Assembly (NCBI GenBank): GCA_947452455.1
Contig: CANGBX010000007.1
Coordinates: 62,001 to 126,000, forward strand
DNA length: 64,000 nt
DNA from: Beijerinckiaceae bacterium
GTDB lineage: Bacteria; Pseudomonadota; Alphaproteobacteria; Rhizobiales; Beijerinckiaceae
Direction of reading: 5' to 3'
Positions 17,176 through 25,705 of this stretch are shown in pieces. Under the pieces are notes generated by a model. That model worked only from the letters and a program-made list of their open reading frames with translations, was not told the origin of the DNA and made no database searches. Position numbers and translations under genes: made by a program. Position 1 is the stretch's first letter. The number at the start of each line of letters is the position of its first letter.

Positions 17176-17184
17176 GGCGAAGAC

Positions 17185-18108
17185 ATGAGTGCGCGCGCGA
17201 ATATTTCCATCATCGGCGCGGGCCTGATGGGCCATGGTATTGCGCAAGTCTTTGCGCGTGCCGGCCACAAGGTCCGTGTCTATGATGCCTATCAGGCCTC
17301 GCTCGACACGCTGCACGCGCGGATTGAAAGCAATCTGCGTGATCTTGATGAGCCGATTGATTGCTTGCCGCTTGTGTCGGGTCATGCCGACATGGCGGAG
17401 GCAGTTGCGGGCGCGCAATTCATCTTTGAATGCGCGCCCGAAAAAGTTGAACTGAAGCGCGAGATTTTCGCCAAGCTCGAAGCGCTGGCGCCCGCGGATG
17501 CGGTGCTTGCTTCCAATACCTCGGTTATGCCGATTGGCTCGATTGTGGGTGATCTCTCAACACGCTCGCGCATGCTCGGCACACACTGGTGGAACCCGCC
17601 TTTTCTTGTGCCGCTCGTCGAAGTGGTGGGTACACCTGATACAGAAGTGCGCCACATTGAAAGCATGATCGCGCTGCTGGCTTCTGCTGGCAAAACCCCC
17701 GTGCGCGTCATGAAAGATGTCGCGGGCTTTGTGGGCAATCGTTTGCAGCATGCGCTCTGGCGCGAAGCCATTGCACTTGTGGCCGAAGGCATTTGCGATG
17801 CGCGCACGGTTGATACGGTGATCAAGGCGAGCTTTGGTCGGCGTCTCGCGGTGCTGGGGCCGCTTGAAAATTCTGATCTCATCGGCACCGAGCTGACGCT
17901 TGATATTCACAAGACGATTATTCCTGCGCTCGATCACAGCACGGGCCCTAGCCCCTATCTTGATAAGCTCATGACTGAGGGAAAATTCGGCGTGAAATCG
18001 GGAGAAGGATTTATGGCTTGGACGCCTGACGAAGCCCAGGCTCTGCGCAAGCGCGTTTTCGCGCATCTCAAAAAAGCTTTGGCCGCAGATCGCGGTGAGG
18101 GAGCCTAA
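17185..18108 (+). CDS. 3-hydroxyacyl-CoA dehydrogenase family protein (3-hydroxy acid oxidation)
   Basis: A 307-residue enzyme with an N-terminal Rossmann fold (ISIIGAGLMGHGIAQVFARAGHKVRVYD) and a C-terminal dimer domain. The catalytic His is in LGTHWWNPPFLVPLVEVV, where fatty-acid enzymes read HFFNP; the WWNP version is seen in L-carnitine dehydrogenases and related 3-hydroxy-acid enzymes acting without CoA. The motif KDVAGFVGNRLQHALWREA follows. BKACE comes immediately after it, as in carnitine-type pathways, so oxidation of a 3-hydroxy acid to a 3-keto acid is the inferred step. Confidence 0.82.
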   Translation: MSARANISIIGAGLMGHGIAQVFARAGHKVRVYDAYQASLDTLHARIESNLRDLDEPIDCLPLVSGHADMAEAVAGAQFIFECAPEKVELKREIFAKLEALAPADAVLASNTSVMPIGSIVGDLSTRSRMLGTHWWNPPFLVPLVEVVGTPDTEVRHIESMIALLASAGKTPVRVMKDVAGFVGNRLQHALWREAIALVAEGICDARTVDTVIKASFGRRLAVLGPLENSDLIGTELTLDIHKTIIPALDHSTGPSPYLDKLMTEGKFGVKSGEGFMAWTPDEAQALRKRVFAHLKKALAADRGEGA

Positions 18109-18109
18109 A

Positions 18110-19066
18110 ATGTCCGACGCCCCGAAGAAGACCGATCCGTCGAAGAAAGTCATCATCACTTGCGCTGTGACGGGTGGTATTCATACACCGACTATGTCGG
18201 ACGCTTTGCCGATCACGCCCGCGCAAATTGCCGAACAGGCCATTGCAGCGGCAGAAGCGGGCGCATCCATTTTGCACCTGCATGCACGTGATCCGAAAGA
18301 TGGCAAGCCGACACCGGACCCGAAAGTGTTTATGGAATTCTTGCCGCGCATCAAGCAGGCAACAGATGCTGTGATTAACATCACCACAGGCGGCGGTCTC
18401 AATATGACCGTTGATGATCGCCTCGCAGCACCTTTGCAGGCCTCGCCGGAAATGTGCTCGCTCAACATGGGCTCGATGAATTTCGCCATTCATCCGCTGG
18501 CCGATCGCTACACCAGCTGGAAGCATCCGTGGGAAGAGCCCTATCTGCGCGGCACCAAGGATTTCATCTTCCGCAACACCTTTGGTGACATTGAGCGCAT
18601 CTACAAATTGCTTGGCGAAGGCCATGGCACCAAATTCGAGCATGAATGCTACGATGTGGGCCATCTCTATAATCTCGCCTATTGCCTCGATAAGGGCTGG
18701 TTCAAGCCGCCCGTCTTCTTGCAGTTGATCTTCGGCATTTTGGGCGGCATTGGCCCCGATCTTGAAAATCTCATGTTCATGAAACGCACCGCCGACAAAT
18801 TATTCGGTGATGAGTATAAATGGTCCGTGTTGGCTGCTGGTCGTTTCCAGATGCCCTTTGCAACACAGGCCGCCATGATGGGCGGCAATGTGCGCGTCGG
18901 TCTTGAAGATTCCCTCTTCATCGGGCGCGGCAAGCTGGCCTCATCCAATGCAGAACAAGTGGCCAAGATTCGGCGCATTGTCGAAGAACTAGGGCACGAA
19001 GTCGCAACGCCGGCTGAGGCACGTGAAGTGCTTGGCCTCAAAGGCGGCGACCGCGTCAATTTTTAA
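18110..19066 (+). CDS. BKACE family protein (3-keto acid cleavage enzyme)
   Basis: A 318-residue member of the beta-keto acid cleavage enzyme family (formerly DUF849; Kce is the model). Marks are VIITCAVTGGIHTPTMSDALPITPAQIAEQA, the zinc-binding ASILHLHARDPKDGKPTPD (His56, His58) and INITTGGGLNMTVDDRLAAP. These enzymes condense a 3-keto acid with acetyl-CoA to give acetoacetate and a new acyl-CoA. The start ATG at 18110 lies two bases after the preceding stop. Its substrate is presumably the product of the dehydrogenase encoded just upstream. Confidence 0.92.
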   Translation: MSDAPKKTDPSKKVIITCAVTGGIHTPTMSDALPITPAQIAEQAIAAAEAGASILHLHARDPKDGKPTPDPKVFMEFLPRIKQATDAVINITTGGGLNMTVDDRLAAPLQASPEMCSLNMGSMNFAIHPLADRYTSWKHPWEEPYLRGTKDFIFRNTFGDIERIYKLLGEGHGTKFEHECYDVGHLYNLAYCLDKGWFKPPVFLQLIFGILGGIGPDLENLMFMKRTADKLFGDEYKWSVLAAGRFQMPFATQAAMMGGNVRVGLEDSLFIGRGKLASSNAEQVAKIRRIVEELGHEVATPAEAREVLGLKGGDRVNF

Positions 19067-19078
19067 AGCGAGGCAATC

Positions 19079-20068
19079 ATGGTCATCGATCTCTATACGC
19101 ATCTCGCGCCGCGTTCATTTCTGGATCGCATGGTGGTGCTGGCACCCAAGCTCGGCAATATTGTCACGCGTCTGCTGGCGGTGAGGCCTTTGTCTGATCT
19201 CGATGCCCGCTTCCGCGATATGGATAGCGTGCCTGATTATCGCCAAGTCATCAGCCTGCCCAATCCGGCTTTGGAAGAAATTGGCGACGCGACCACGGGT
19301 CCCGAACTCGCGCGCATCGCTAATGATGAAATGGCTGAGCTCTGCCAAAAATATCCGGATCGCTTTGTGGGTTTTGCAGCGGCGGTCTATATGGGCGATG
19401 TCGAAGGTGCGATTGCTGAAGCACGTCGCGCTGTCACGCAGCTTGGCGCCAAGGGTGTGCTGATCTACAATCATGTCGGTGGTCATCCGCTCGACGAGCC
19501 GCGCTTTCGCCCGTTTTTTGCGGCCATGGCCGCGTTGAAAAAGCCGATCTGGCTGCATCCCACACGCACCGCAACGACGTCATCGGATTACGCATCCGAG
19601 GCCAAATCACGCTTTGAAATGTGGTGGTGCTTTGGCTGGCCCTATGACACATCCATCGCTATGTCGCGTTTGGTTTTTGACGGATTGTTTGATCGTCATC
19701 CCGATCTTGAGATCATCACCCATCATGCTGGCGGCATGATTCCCTTCTTCGATGGTCGCATCGGTCCGGGCATGGATGTGCTGGGTGCGCGCACGAGTGA
19801 TGAGGATTATTCAGGGATCATTCCCGGTCTCAAAAAGCCGCATATGGATTATTTCAAAATGTTCTATGGCGACACGGCCATGTTTGGCGCCACCAACGGC
19901 GTCAAATGCGCGTTGGATTTCTTCGGGCCTGAAAAGATCGTCTTTGCGACTGATGCGCCGCTGGGGCCAATCGCCAAGACCTATAAGGGCATTTCGGAAA
20001 TGGATGTTTCGGCCGAGACGCGCCAAGCCATTCTCTATGGCAATGCGGCGCGCCTGTTGCAGCTCTGA
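19079..20068 (+). CDS. Amidohydrolase-2 family protein (ACMSD-like)
   Basis: A 329-residue TIM-barrel protein of the ACMSD/Amidohydrolase_2 type. The N-terminal metal motif reads IDLYTHLAP: the first His of HxH is a Tyr while the second remains. Further ligands appear in PIWLHPTRT (His), IITHHAGGMIPF (His) and IVFATDAPLGP (Asp). It could be a decarboxylase or hydrolase. It starts 12 bases after BKACE and is followed 12 bases later by the M24 protein. Confidence 0.8.
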   Translation: MVIDLYTHLAPRSFLDRMVVLAPKLGNIVTRLLAVRPLSDLDARFRDMDSVPDYRQVISLPNPALEEIGDATTGPELARIANDEMAELCQKYPDRFVGFAAAVYMGDVEGAIAEARRAVTQLGAKGVLIYNHVGGHPLDEPRFRPFFAAMAALKKPIWLHPTRTATTSSDYASEAKSRFEMWWCFGWPYDTSIAMSRLVFDGLFDRHPDLEIITHHAGGMIPFFDGRIGPGMDVLGARTSDEDYSGIIPGLKKPHMDYFKMFYGDTAMFGATNGVKCALDFFGPEKIVFATDAPLGPIAKTYKGISEMDVSAETRQAILYGNAARLLQL

Positions 20069-20080
20069 GCGGAGATCAGC

Positions 20081-21268
20081 ATGAACGAGCGGATCAATAC
20101 ACCGATCTCTATGGCTGAATTGGAGCGTCGCTGGGCGGCCATCCGCGCAGCGATGAAAGAGGCCAAGGTCGATGTGCTCATTGCACAGGCCAATAATGAT
20201 TTCGTCGGCGGTTATGTGAAATATCTGACCGATATGCCTGCCACCAACGGCTATCTCTATACAGTGATCTTTCCGCTGGATGGCGAGATCAGCGCTGTGG
20301 CGCAGGGGCCTTTTGGTCAGGATCAGCATTTCACGAGCCTCGATTCCACGCCGCGCCGCGGTGTACAGCGCCTCATGGGCGTGCCCGCCTATTCCTCGGT
20401 GCATTATGCCTCAACCTATGATGCTGAAGTTGCGCTGAAGGCGTTGGATAAATATCAGGGCGCCAACATCGGTTTGTTAGCGCCCGGCTCTTTGTCTTAT
20501 GGTTTCGTCAATCATCTGCAAAAGACTCTGACCAAGGCAACATTCATCGATGCCACGCCTTTGGTTGATCCGATCAAGGCGACCAAGAGTGCAGAAGAGA
20601 TCACACTCATTCGCCGCATGATTGCTTTGCAGGATGCTTGTGCCGAAGCGGTGAGCAAACATCTTCGTCCGGGCTTGCGCGACAGCGATGTGGTCGAAAT
20701 TGCGCGCGCTGTGGCAACAGAGATGGGCAGCGAGCAGGGTTGGTATATGGCAGCTTCCGGTCCGGTCGGAACCGCCGCTGTCATGCTGCCGCCTCATATG
20801 CAGAACCGCACCATCCGTGAAGGTGATCAATTCTGCATGCTGATCGAGAATAATGGTCCCGGTGGTTATTATGGCGAGATCGGCCGCACCTGGGTGCTGG
20901 GTAAAGCCTCACAAGAAATGCAGGATGAATTTGCCTTCGTGCTTGAAGCGCAGAAATTCACGCTCGAATTGCTGAAGCCTGGCGCTGACCCAGCCGATAT
21001 TTTTGCGCGCTATAATGAGTTCATGCGCAAGGGTGGTCGCCCGCAGGAAAATCGTCTTTATGCGCATGGGCAGGGCTATGACATGGTCGAGCGCCCGCTC
21101 ATTCGCCAAGACGAGACATTGAAGGTTGGTCCGAACATGCTCTTTGCTGTTCATCCGACTTATGTCACGCCAACGACCTATAGCTGGGTCTGTGACAATT
21201 ACTTCGTCCATGAATCGGGCGAGGTGGAATCGCTGCATCAATTCCCGCAGCGCATCACCGAGCTCTGA
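20081..21268 (+). CDS. M24 (pita-bread fold) protein with degenerate metal site, creatinase-like
   Basis: A 395-residue protein with an N-terminal creatinase domain (1-155) and a C-terminal pita-bread domain (165-395). In true aminopeptidases the five metal ligands are D-D-H-E-E. Here the corresponding blocks read LIENNGPGGYYGEIGRT (Glu256/Asn257, then Glu266), YAHGQGYD (His329), MLFAVHPT (His358 where Glu is usual) and CDNYFV (Asp372). Several ligands are thus replaced, as in metal-free creatinase. A hydrolase of a small C-N bond substrate is more likely than a peptidase. It is last in the cyclase-BKACE operon. Confidence 0.78.
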   Translation: MNERINTPISMAELERRWAAIRAAMKEAKVDVLIAQANNDFVGGYVKYLTDMPATNGYLYTVIFPLDGEISAVAQGPFGQDQHFTSLDSTPRRGVQRLMGVPAYSSVHYASTYDAEVALKALDKYQGANIGLLAPGSLSYGFVNHLQKTLTKATFIDATPLVDPIKATKSAEEITLIRRMIALQDACAEAVSKHLRPGLRDSDVVEIARAVATEMGSEQGWYMAASGPVGTAAVMLPPHMQNRTIREGDQFCMLIENNGPGGYYGEIGRTWVLGKASQEMQDEFAFVLEAQKFTLELLKPGADPADIFARYNEFMRKGGRPQENRLYAHGQGYDMVERPLIRQDETLKVGPNMLFAVHPTYVTPTTYSWVCDNYFVHESGEVESLHQFPQRITEL

Positions 21269-21283
21269 GAGATTGCGCGGGCG

Positions 21284-22252
21284 TTAAGCCCGCGCTTCCA
21301 GATTGACCATGTCTTGCGGCCTGTCAGCGAGATAGGCCGCGATATTCGTATAGATCTGGTCGATGCAATCTTCGGGGTAGGTATCGTAAAAACCACCCAG
21401 ATGCGGCGTGATGATCAGATGGGGCGCATCCCAAAGCGGGTCATCGGAGGGCAGGGGTTCTTTATGCACAGTGTCCAGCGCTGCGCCCCCTAATTGGCCG
21501 GAATGGAGCGCGCTCGCCAGCGCTTTCTCGTCAATCACACCACCACGCGCAATATTGATGATGTAAGCGCCCTTCTTCATCGCGCTGATGATCTCGGCAT
21601 TGATGATGTGATGCGTCGTCTCATCATAGGGGATGAGCAGGATCAGATAATCGAGATCGCTCACTGATGTTTTGAGATCATCGCGCGGCGCCCATGATGA
21701 AAAGCCCGGCAGATCACGCGGTGTGCGTGAAATGCCCACCACATGCATGCCGAGCGCATCAAGGCGTGGTGCGAGAGCTTCAGCAATGAGGCCAACACCC
21801 AAAATGCCCGCGCGTTTGCCTTGCAACAGGCTCGCGCGGAAACGATCCCATTGATGCTTGTCATGGGCGCGGATGGAGCGCGGATAATCGCGCGCGAGAG
21901 CCAGCATGTGCAAAATAGCAATTTCGGACAAGGGCGCGCCGTGAATGCCGCGTGTCGAGGTCACGGTGACATGTTGGGCAAGACCTGCACGGTCGATAAT
22001 CCCATCAACGCCTGTGCCGAAAGCATGCACCCAGCGCAGTTTCTTGGCATGGATGAAAATGTCTTCTTTCACCGCCACACCAAAGGCCATGAAAATTTCA
22101 GCGTCGACAATTTTCTCGGCAGCCTCTTTCAGGGTTGCAACGGTGGTAACCGGCAGATCAGGAAAACGCGCAAGGATCAAACGCTCGAAGGTGAAGCGGA
22201 TTTTTTCTTCCCACGGCAGGAGAATCAGGATGGAGGGTTTTGTGCTCGACAT
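21284..22252 (-). CDS. D-2-hydroxyacid dehydrogenase family protein
   Basis: A 322-residue NAD(P)-dependent dehydrogenase paralogous to the one at 10306-11250. Landmarks: LRWVHAFGTGVDGIIDRAG, RGIHGAPLSEIAILHML, Rossmann GILGVGLIAEALAPRLDALGM, AYIINIARGGVIDEKAL, and catalytic His in IITPHLGGFYDTYPED. It is convergent with the M24 gene (15 bases apart) and sits downstream of a Bug protein gene on the minus strand, so it may act on the compound bound by that protein. Confidence 0.86.
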   Translation of the reverse strand: MSSTKPSILILLPWEEKIRFTFERLILARFPDLPVTTVATLKEAAEKIVDAEIFMAFGVAVKEDIFIHAKKLRWVHAFGTGVDGIIDRAGLAQHVTVTSTRGIHGAPLSEIAILHMLALARDYPRSIRAHDKHQWDRFRASLLQGKRAGILGVGLIAEALAPRLDALGMHVVGISRTPRDLPGFSSWAPRDDLKTSVSDLDYLILLIPYDETTHHIINAEIISAMKKGAYIINIARGGVIDEKALASALHSGQLGGAALDTVHKEPLPSDDPLWDAPHLIITPHLGGFYDTYPEDCIDQIYTNIAAYLADRPQDMVNLEARA

Positions 22253-22265
22253 TGTGTTTCCGTTT

Positions 22266-23237
22266 TTATTGGGCTTCGAGGCCGATATCGTTAATCATCT
22301 TGCCCCAGAGGGCGATTTCATCGCGCACAAAAGCGCGCAGTTCATCTGCTGTGCCCGCGCCTGCATTGGCAGGCGAACCGAAATTGAGCATCCAATCGAT
22401 GACAGCTTTGTCTTTCAACACGCGATCGAATGCGGCATTCATGCGCGCAATCGGCTCGGCTGGTGTACCCTTCGGGGCTGACACCATCAGCCAGCCCAGA
22501 ATGCGAAAGCCGGGAAGCGTTTCTCCAATCATCGGCACATCAGGCAGCGACACTTCACGCGAGACACCAGAGACGGCGATGGGCCGTAGCTTTCCAGCGG
22601 CAATATGGGAGAGATGCACGCCGGGTGGGGAGATAAAGAGATCAACATTGCCCGAGATCGTGTCTTGCAAGCCTTGTGCTGGGCTCGAATAGGGCACGAG
22701 GCGAATGTTGATGCCCGCACTCTTGTTGAGAAAACCAGCGGTGAGCCCAGAGGCATTGCGATTGCCATCAATAGCAACGGTCAGGCCGCCGGGAGTTTTC
22801 TTTTCAGCGGCGATTAATTCTGCCAGCGTTTTGAACGGGCGGTTGGGATTGGCAGAAATCAGAAAGCCGGGCTTGGAGAGCATGGCCACAGGCACGAAAT
22901 CATTTTGCGGATCATAGGGCAGGTTCTTCACCAGATGTGGATTTGACGCCATGGTCGCTGATGAGGTGATCGCAAAATTATAGCCATCCGGTGTGGCGCG
23001 TGCCGCGGCTTGCGTGCCGATAATACCGCCGGCGCCGGGTCGATTTTCAATGACAATGGTCTGGCCTAGAATCGCGCTCACTTTGTCAGCGAGATAACGG
23101 GCGATCGAATCTTGGCCCCCGCCAGCACCTTGTGAAATATAGAGATGGACCGGGCGCTCGGGCCAATTTTGGGCGGCTGCTGGTTTTGCCAGAGCCACGA
23201 CGCTTACAAGGCATAAAGCTGCTGCGGCTATTTTCAT
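22266..23237 (-). CDS. Tripartite tricarboxylate transporter substrate-binding protein (Bug/TctC)
   Basis: A 323-residue Bug protein with a signal peptide (MKIAAAALCLVSVVALAKPAAAQ). Family marks: YISQGAGGGQDSIARYLADKV, VIENRPGAGGIIGTQAAARATPDGY, LPYDPQNDFVPVAMLSKP and closing LPDVPMIGETLPGF. GGGAGGGG lies before the ATG. No TctAB is adjacent; only the D-2-hydroxyacid dehydrogenase gene follows, 13 bases later. Confidence 0.88.
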   Translation of the reverse strand: MKIAAAALCLVSVVALAKPAAAQNWPERPVHLYISQGAGGGQDSIARYLADKVSAILGQTIVIENRPGAGGIIGTQAAARATPDGYNFAITSSATMASNPHLVKNLPYDPQNDFVPVAMLSKPGFLISANPNRPFKTLAELIAAEKKTPGGLTVAIDGNRNASGLTAGFLNKSAGINIRLVPYSSPAQGLQDTISGNVDLFISPPGVHLSHIAAGKLRPIAVSGVSREVSLPDVPMIGETLPGFRILGWLMVSAPKGTPAEPIARMNAAFDRVLKDKAVIDWMLNFGSPANAGAGTADELRAFVRDEIALWGKMINDIGLEAQ

Positions 23238-23598
23238 ATGTGCCCCCTCCCGAGTTTTGTTTGTTAGAGCCAGTCTGGCACGGATTTTTGGGCCTGCAAA
23301 CTGCCTTCAGGAGACTGAAAAAATAGCGATATTGATCATTGATGCAATGTCGCAGATACGTTCAATCGTTGGCCCCTTATTGGCGCTGTCATTCAATGCG
23401 CGGGTGATCAGCTTGCGGTTCCATGAGAATGAGATCAGCCCGTTCACCGCGCTCAATCGTGGCGCGATCTATTGTCCAGATCGAGCGTGGGCCTGGCCTC
23501 CTCATGCGGTGAAGTTTTTGTGAGAGAGGCTTTGATGTCATCAAAGCTTCATCTTTCATGTCCTACTTCGGCTAATCTCGTGAGGCTGGAGCAAGACA
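23238..23598. other. Intergenic region, no gene recognised
   Basis: About 360 bases between the divergent Bug and ParB-like genes. An 88-codon frame (23257-23523) has no domain-like features. Promoters for both genes should lie here. No repeats were seen. Confidence 0.5.
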
Positions 23599-24624
23599 AT
23601 GGATCGGAAATATTTCGCTCTCTCTATTCTCGGTGCACTTATTTTTGGCATATCTGTGAGCGCGTCTGCAGCCTGCGTTGATCAGGCAGCGACACCTTCC
23701 GCTAAAGCACATTGCGCGATTGTGCCGGGTGGCATCACCGATGTTGCTTTATCGGAACTTCGTCCAACCCAGCCCTCTCTGGGTTTCGACGAATTATATT
23801 ATCGTCTCGGCCGCTTTGAATTCGGCAAAGACAAGATCAACAAGCGCTTTGATGATTGGTGCGAATCGAGCGGCCTTGGCGGTGCGGAATCAGCCAATGC
23901 ACAGTCACGTCTTGCAGACGCAACTTCGTTCACCTGCAAGATCAAGCCGGGCGCGGAGACCAAAGCATCACTTGAGCCGATGAAGACGGCGGTGGTGGGC
24001 CCGAAAGGTCAGCTCTATCTGACGGACGGGCATCACACATTGACGTCTTTCATGGAAGCCAAGGATGGTGGTCCGCAGACGATTGTGCGTTTGCGCGTGA
24101 CGCACCAATTTGGTCACCTTGATGAGGCGGCTTTTTGGGCAGAGATGAAAAAGAACCGCCTTGTCTGGTTGCGGAACGCGGAAGATCGCGAGGTCACGCC
24201 AGCGCAATTGCCGCAAAATCTCGGCATGAAAAATTTCGGTAACGACAAATACCGTTCGATTTTCTATTTCGGTCGCGACATTGGCTACAAGCAATTATCT
24301 GACAATGCAGCTTTCCAAGAGTTTTATTATGGAAGCTGGCTGCGCAAACATCCCACGATCAAGATCGATCAATATAAAATCGATACTCTTGAAGGTTATT
24401 TGACCATTCTGAAGGATGTGACCCGCGCTTTGTCGACTTTGGCGGATGATGAAGTCGTCAGCGATGGCGTGACTGCCAAGACACTGGGCCGCATGGCGCA
24501 GTGGAATGGCGGCGCAGCTGAGACAGGCGGCGAATTTGCCAAGCAGTCTGTCCCCTATGCGGATGAAAAGCCCGGCAAGCTGGCCTATGCCTTTCGCTAT
24601 AAGGAAGCCCATGGCCTGAAATGA
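23599..24624 (+). CDS. Secreted ParB-like/sulfiredoxin-fold protein (ParBc_2 type)
   Basis: A 341-residue protein with a signal peptide (MDRKYFALSILGALIFGISVSASAA). The mature N-terminal part contains a ParB/Srx-like core: DVALSELRPTQPSLGFDELYYRLGRFEFGKDKINKRFDDWC, then KTAVVGPKGQLYLTDGHHTLTSFMEA (about 130-155), the hallmark of putative ParB-like proteins. Chromosome-partition ParB works in the cytoplasm, so an exported version must do something else, perhaps a nucleotide-hydrolysing or phosphotransfer reaction in the periplasm. It is monocistronic and ends at the terminator at 24673-24711. Confidence 0.78.
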   Translation: MDRKYFALSILGALIFGISVSASAACVDQAATPSAKAHCAIVPGGITDVALSELRPTQPSLGFDELYYRLGRFEFGKDKINKRFDDWCESSGLGGAESANAQSRLADATSFTCKIKPGAETKASLEPMKTAVVGPKGQLYLTDGHHTLTSFMEAKDGGPQTIVRLRVTHQFGHLDEAAFWAEMKKNRLVWLRNAEDREVTPAQLPQNLGMKNFGNDKYRSIFYFGRDIGYKQLSDNAAFQEFYYGSWLRKHPTIKIDQYKIDTLEGYLTILKDVTRALSTLADDEVVSDGVTAKTLGRMAQWNGGAAETGGEFAKQSVPYADEKPGKLAYAFRYKEAHGLK

Positions 24625-24672
24625 GGTTCTGTTCGGTGGCGTGAGTTTAGGCCCGTCACCAAATTCATTCAT

Positions 24673-24711
24673 AAAAAACGCCCCGTGAGTGAAAACTCCG
24701 GGGCGTTTTTT
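24673..24711 (+). terminator. Intrinsic terminator, CGCCCCG/CGGGGCG repeat type
   Basis: AAAAAACGCCCCG TGAGTGAAAACTC CGGGGCGTTTTTT. Same stem and nearly the same loop as the element at 8117-8152. It ends the ParB-like gene. Confidence 0.9.
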
Positions 24712-24832
24712 GTGTGCTGGCTCGCATGCTGCGCTGACATTGGCGAGTTTACCAAAGAGCTCCGGATATGAGCCTTTTCAAGGCACCTTTGGGCGCAGTG
24801 TGCTCCGCTCAATCATGAAGCGGAGCTTCTGA

Positions 24833-25417
24833 TCACGCGAGGCTATAGTCTATTTGCGTTGGGCCGTAGCGTTCTGTGACTTTTCCTGTCGTCAGATCAT
24901 ATCCGTGTTGAAGGATGCGCCCGACCAGTTTTTCACTGCGGAAAATCATCGCCACAGAGCGACCGGGCCCGCCTTGTTCTGCATGGATATTGAACGGGGG
25001 CACAATATCGACCGTGCCGGGCTGACCAATGGTCACGCCGGTGAGTTTAACTTCGGCATAGTCGGGGCGGCTCCCGTCATCAAGACGCTCATACCGTTCG
25101 AGAGATTCACTGCCTTCGACAAGACCATAGAGAACCCAAGCCTGTGAGTGATCATGCACGCTGCCCTTTCGGTTGGGCTCGCGTACAACGGCATTGATGA
25201 TAAAACCGTATTTCTCGTCTGTATGCAGGAGCAGGTTTTTGTGCCCCTCGGTCGAGGGCCAATTCTTGGCAGAATCTTGAATAGCAGGGTGATTGACAAG
25301 GCCTGTCAGCAGAATTTGTGTTTGCTCCATCCGTGTCTTCATATCGCTTTCGCGAGCCCAGACAGCATGCGTCTTCTCAATGAAATCCGAAAGTGCAGAG
25401 GCGGCAGGATGGGGCAT
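24833..25417 (-). CDS. Cupin, cysteine dioxygenase-like
   Basis: A 194-residue cupin-fold protein resembling the cysteine dioxygenase/predicted metal-dependent dioxygenase group. The first metal motif is GSVHDHSQAWVLYGLVEGSESLERYERLDDG (His-x-His plus a downstream acidic/Tyr cluster), and the second is PPFNIHAEQGGPGRSVAMIFRSE with the third His. It stands alone, convergent with the ParB-like gene. The substrate cannot be told from sequence; a small thiol or catechol-like molecule is possible. Confidence 0.72.
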   Translation of the reverse strand: MPHPAASALSDFIEKTHAVWARESDMKTRMEQTQILLTGLVNHPAIQDSAKNWPSTEGHKNLLLHTDEKYGFIINAVVREPNRKGSVHDHSQAWVLYGLVEGSESLERYERLDDGSRPDYAEVKLTGVTIGQPGTVDIVPPFNIHAEQGGPGRSVAMIFRSEKLVGRILQHGYDLTTGKVTERYGPTQIDYSLA

Positions 25418-25624
25418 GCGTCTATTCTCCCTGGAATGGTCTTCAGGACCTTTTTGCTCTTGTAATTATACCTGCTCCCAAGAGGGGAGCTATCCCAAAA
25501 TTTGTGGCCTGCCCCTGAAAAGTGATCCTGCTTCAACTATGGCTGTATGGCCGGTGAGGCGCTTGTCCGTAGGTGTGGGCGGGCCTAACCCTCAGAACGT
25601 TAAAACGATAGTTACCACAAAAAA

Positions 25625-25660
25625 TAAAACGCCCAGGACAGAAATGTCCGGGGCGTTTTA
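25625..25660 (-). terminator. Intrinsic terminator, second loop subtype of the repeat
   Basis: AAAACGCCC AGGACAGAAATGTCC GGGGCGTTTT; the inner GGAC/GTCC also pairs. It lies 46 bases beyond the stop of the minus-strand secreted-protein gene (25706) and ends its transcript. The loop CAGAAATG is shared with 26402-26438 and 307-344. Confidence 0.8.
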
Positions 25661-25705
25661 TTGTTTTACATCGTGCCTTGATGGGCAGACGTTACTTTGA
25701 TCGCC

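Noticed and set aside
20081-21268. Annotation as Xaa-Pro aminopeptidase
   Set aside because: Most metal ligands required for that activity are replaced; creatinase-like hydrolase is the safer call.
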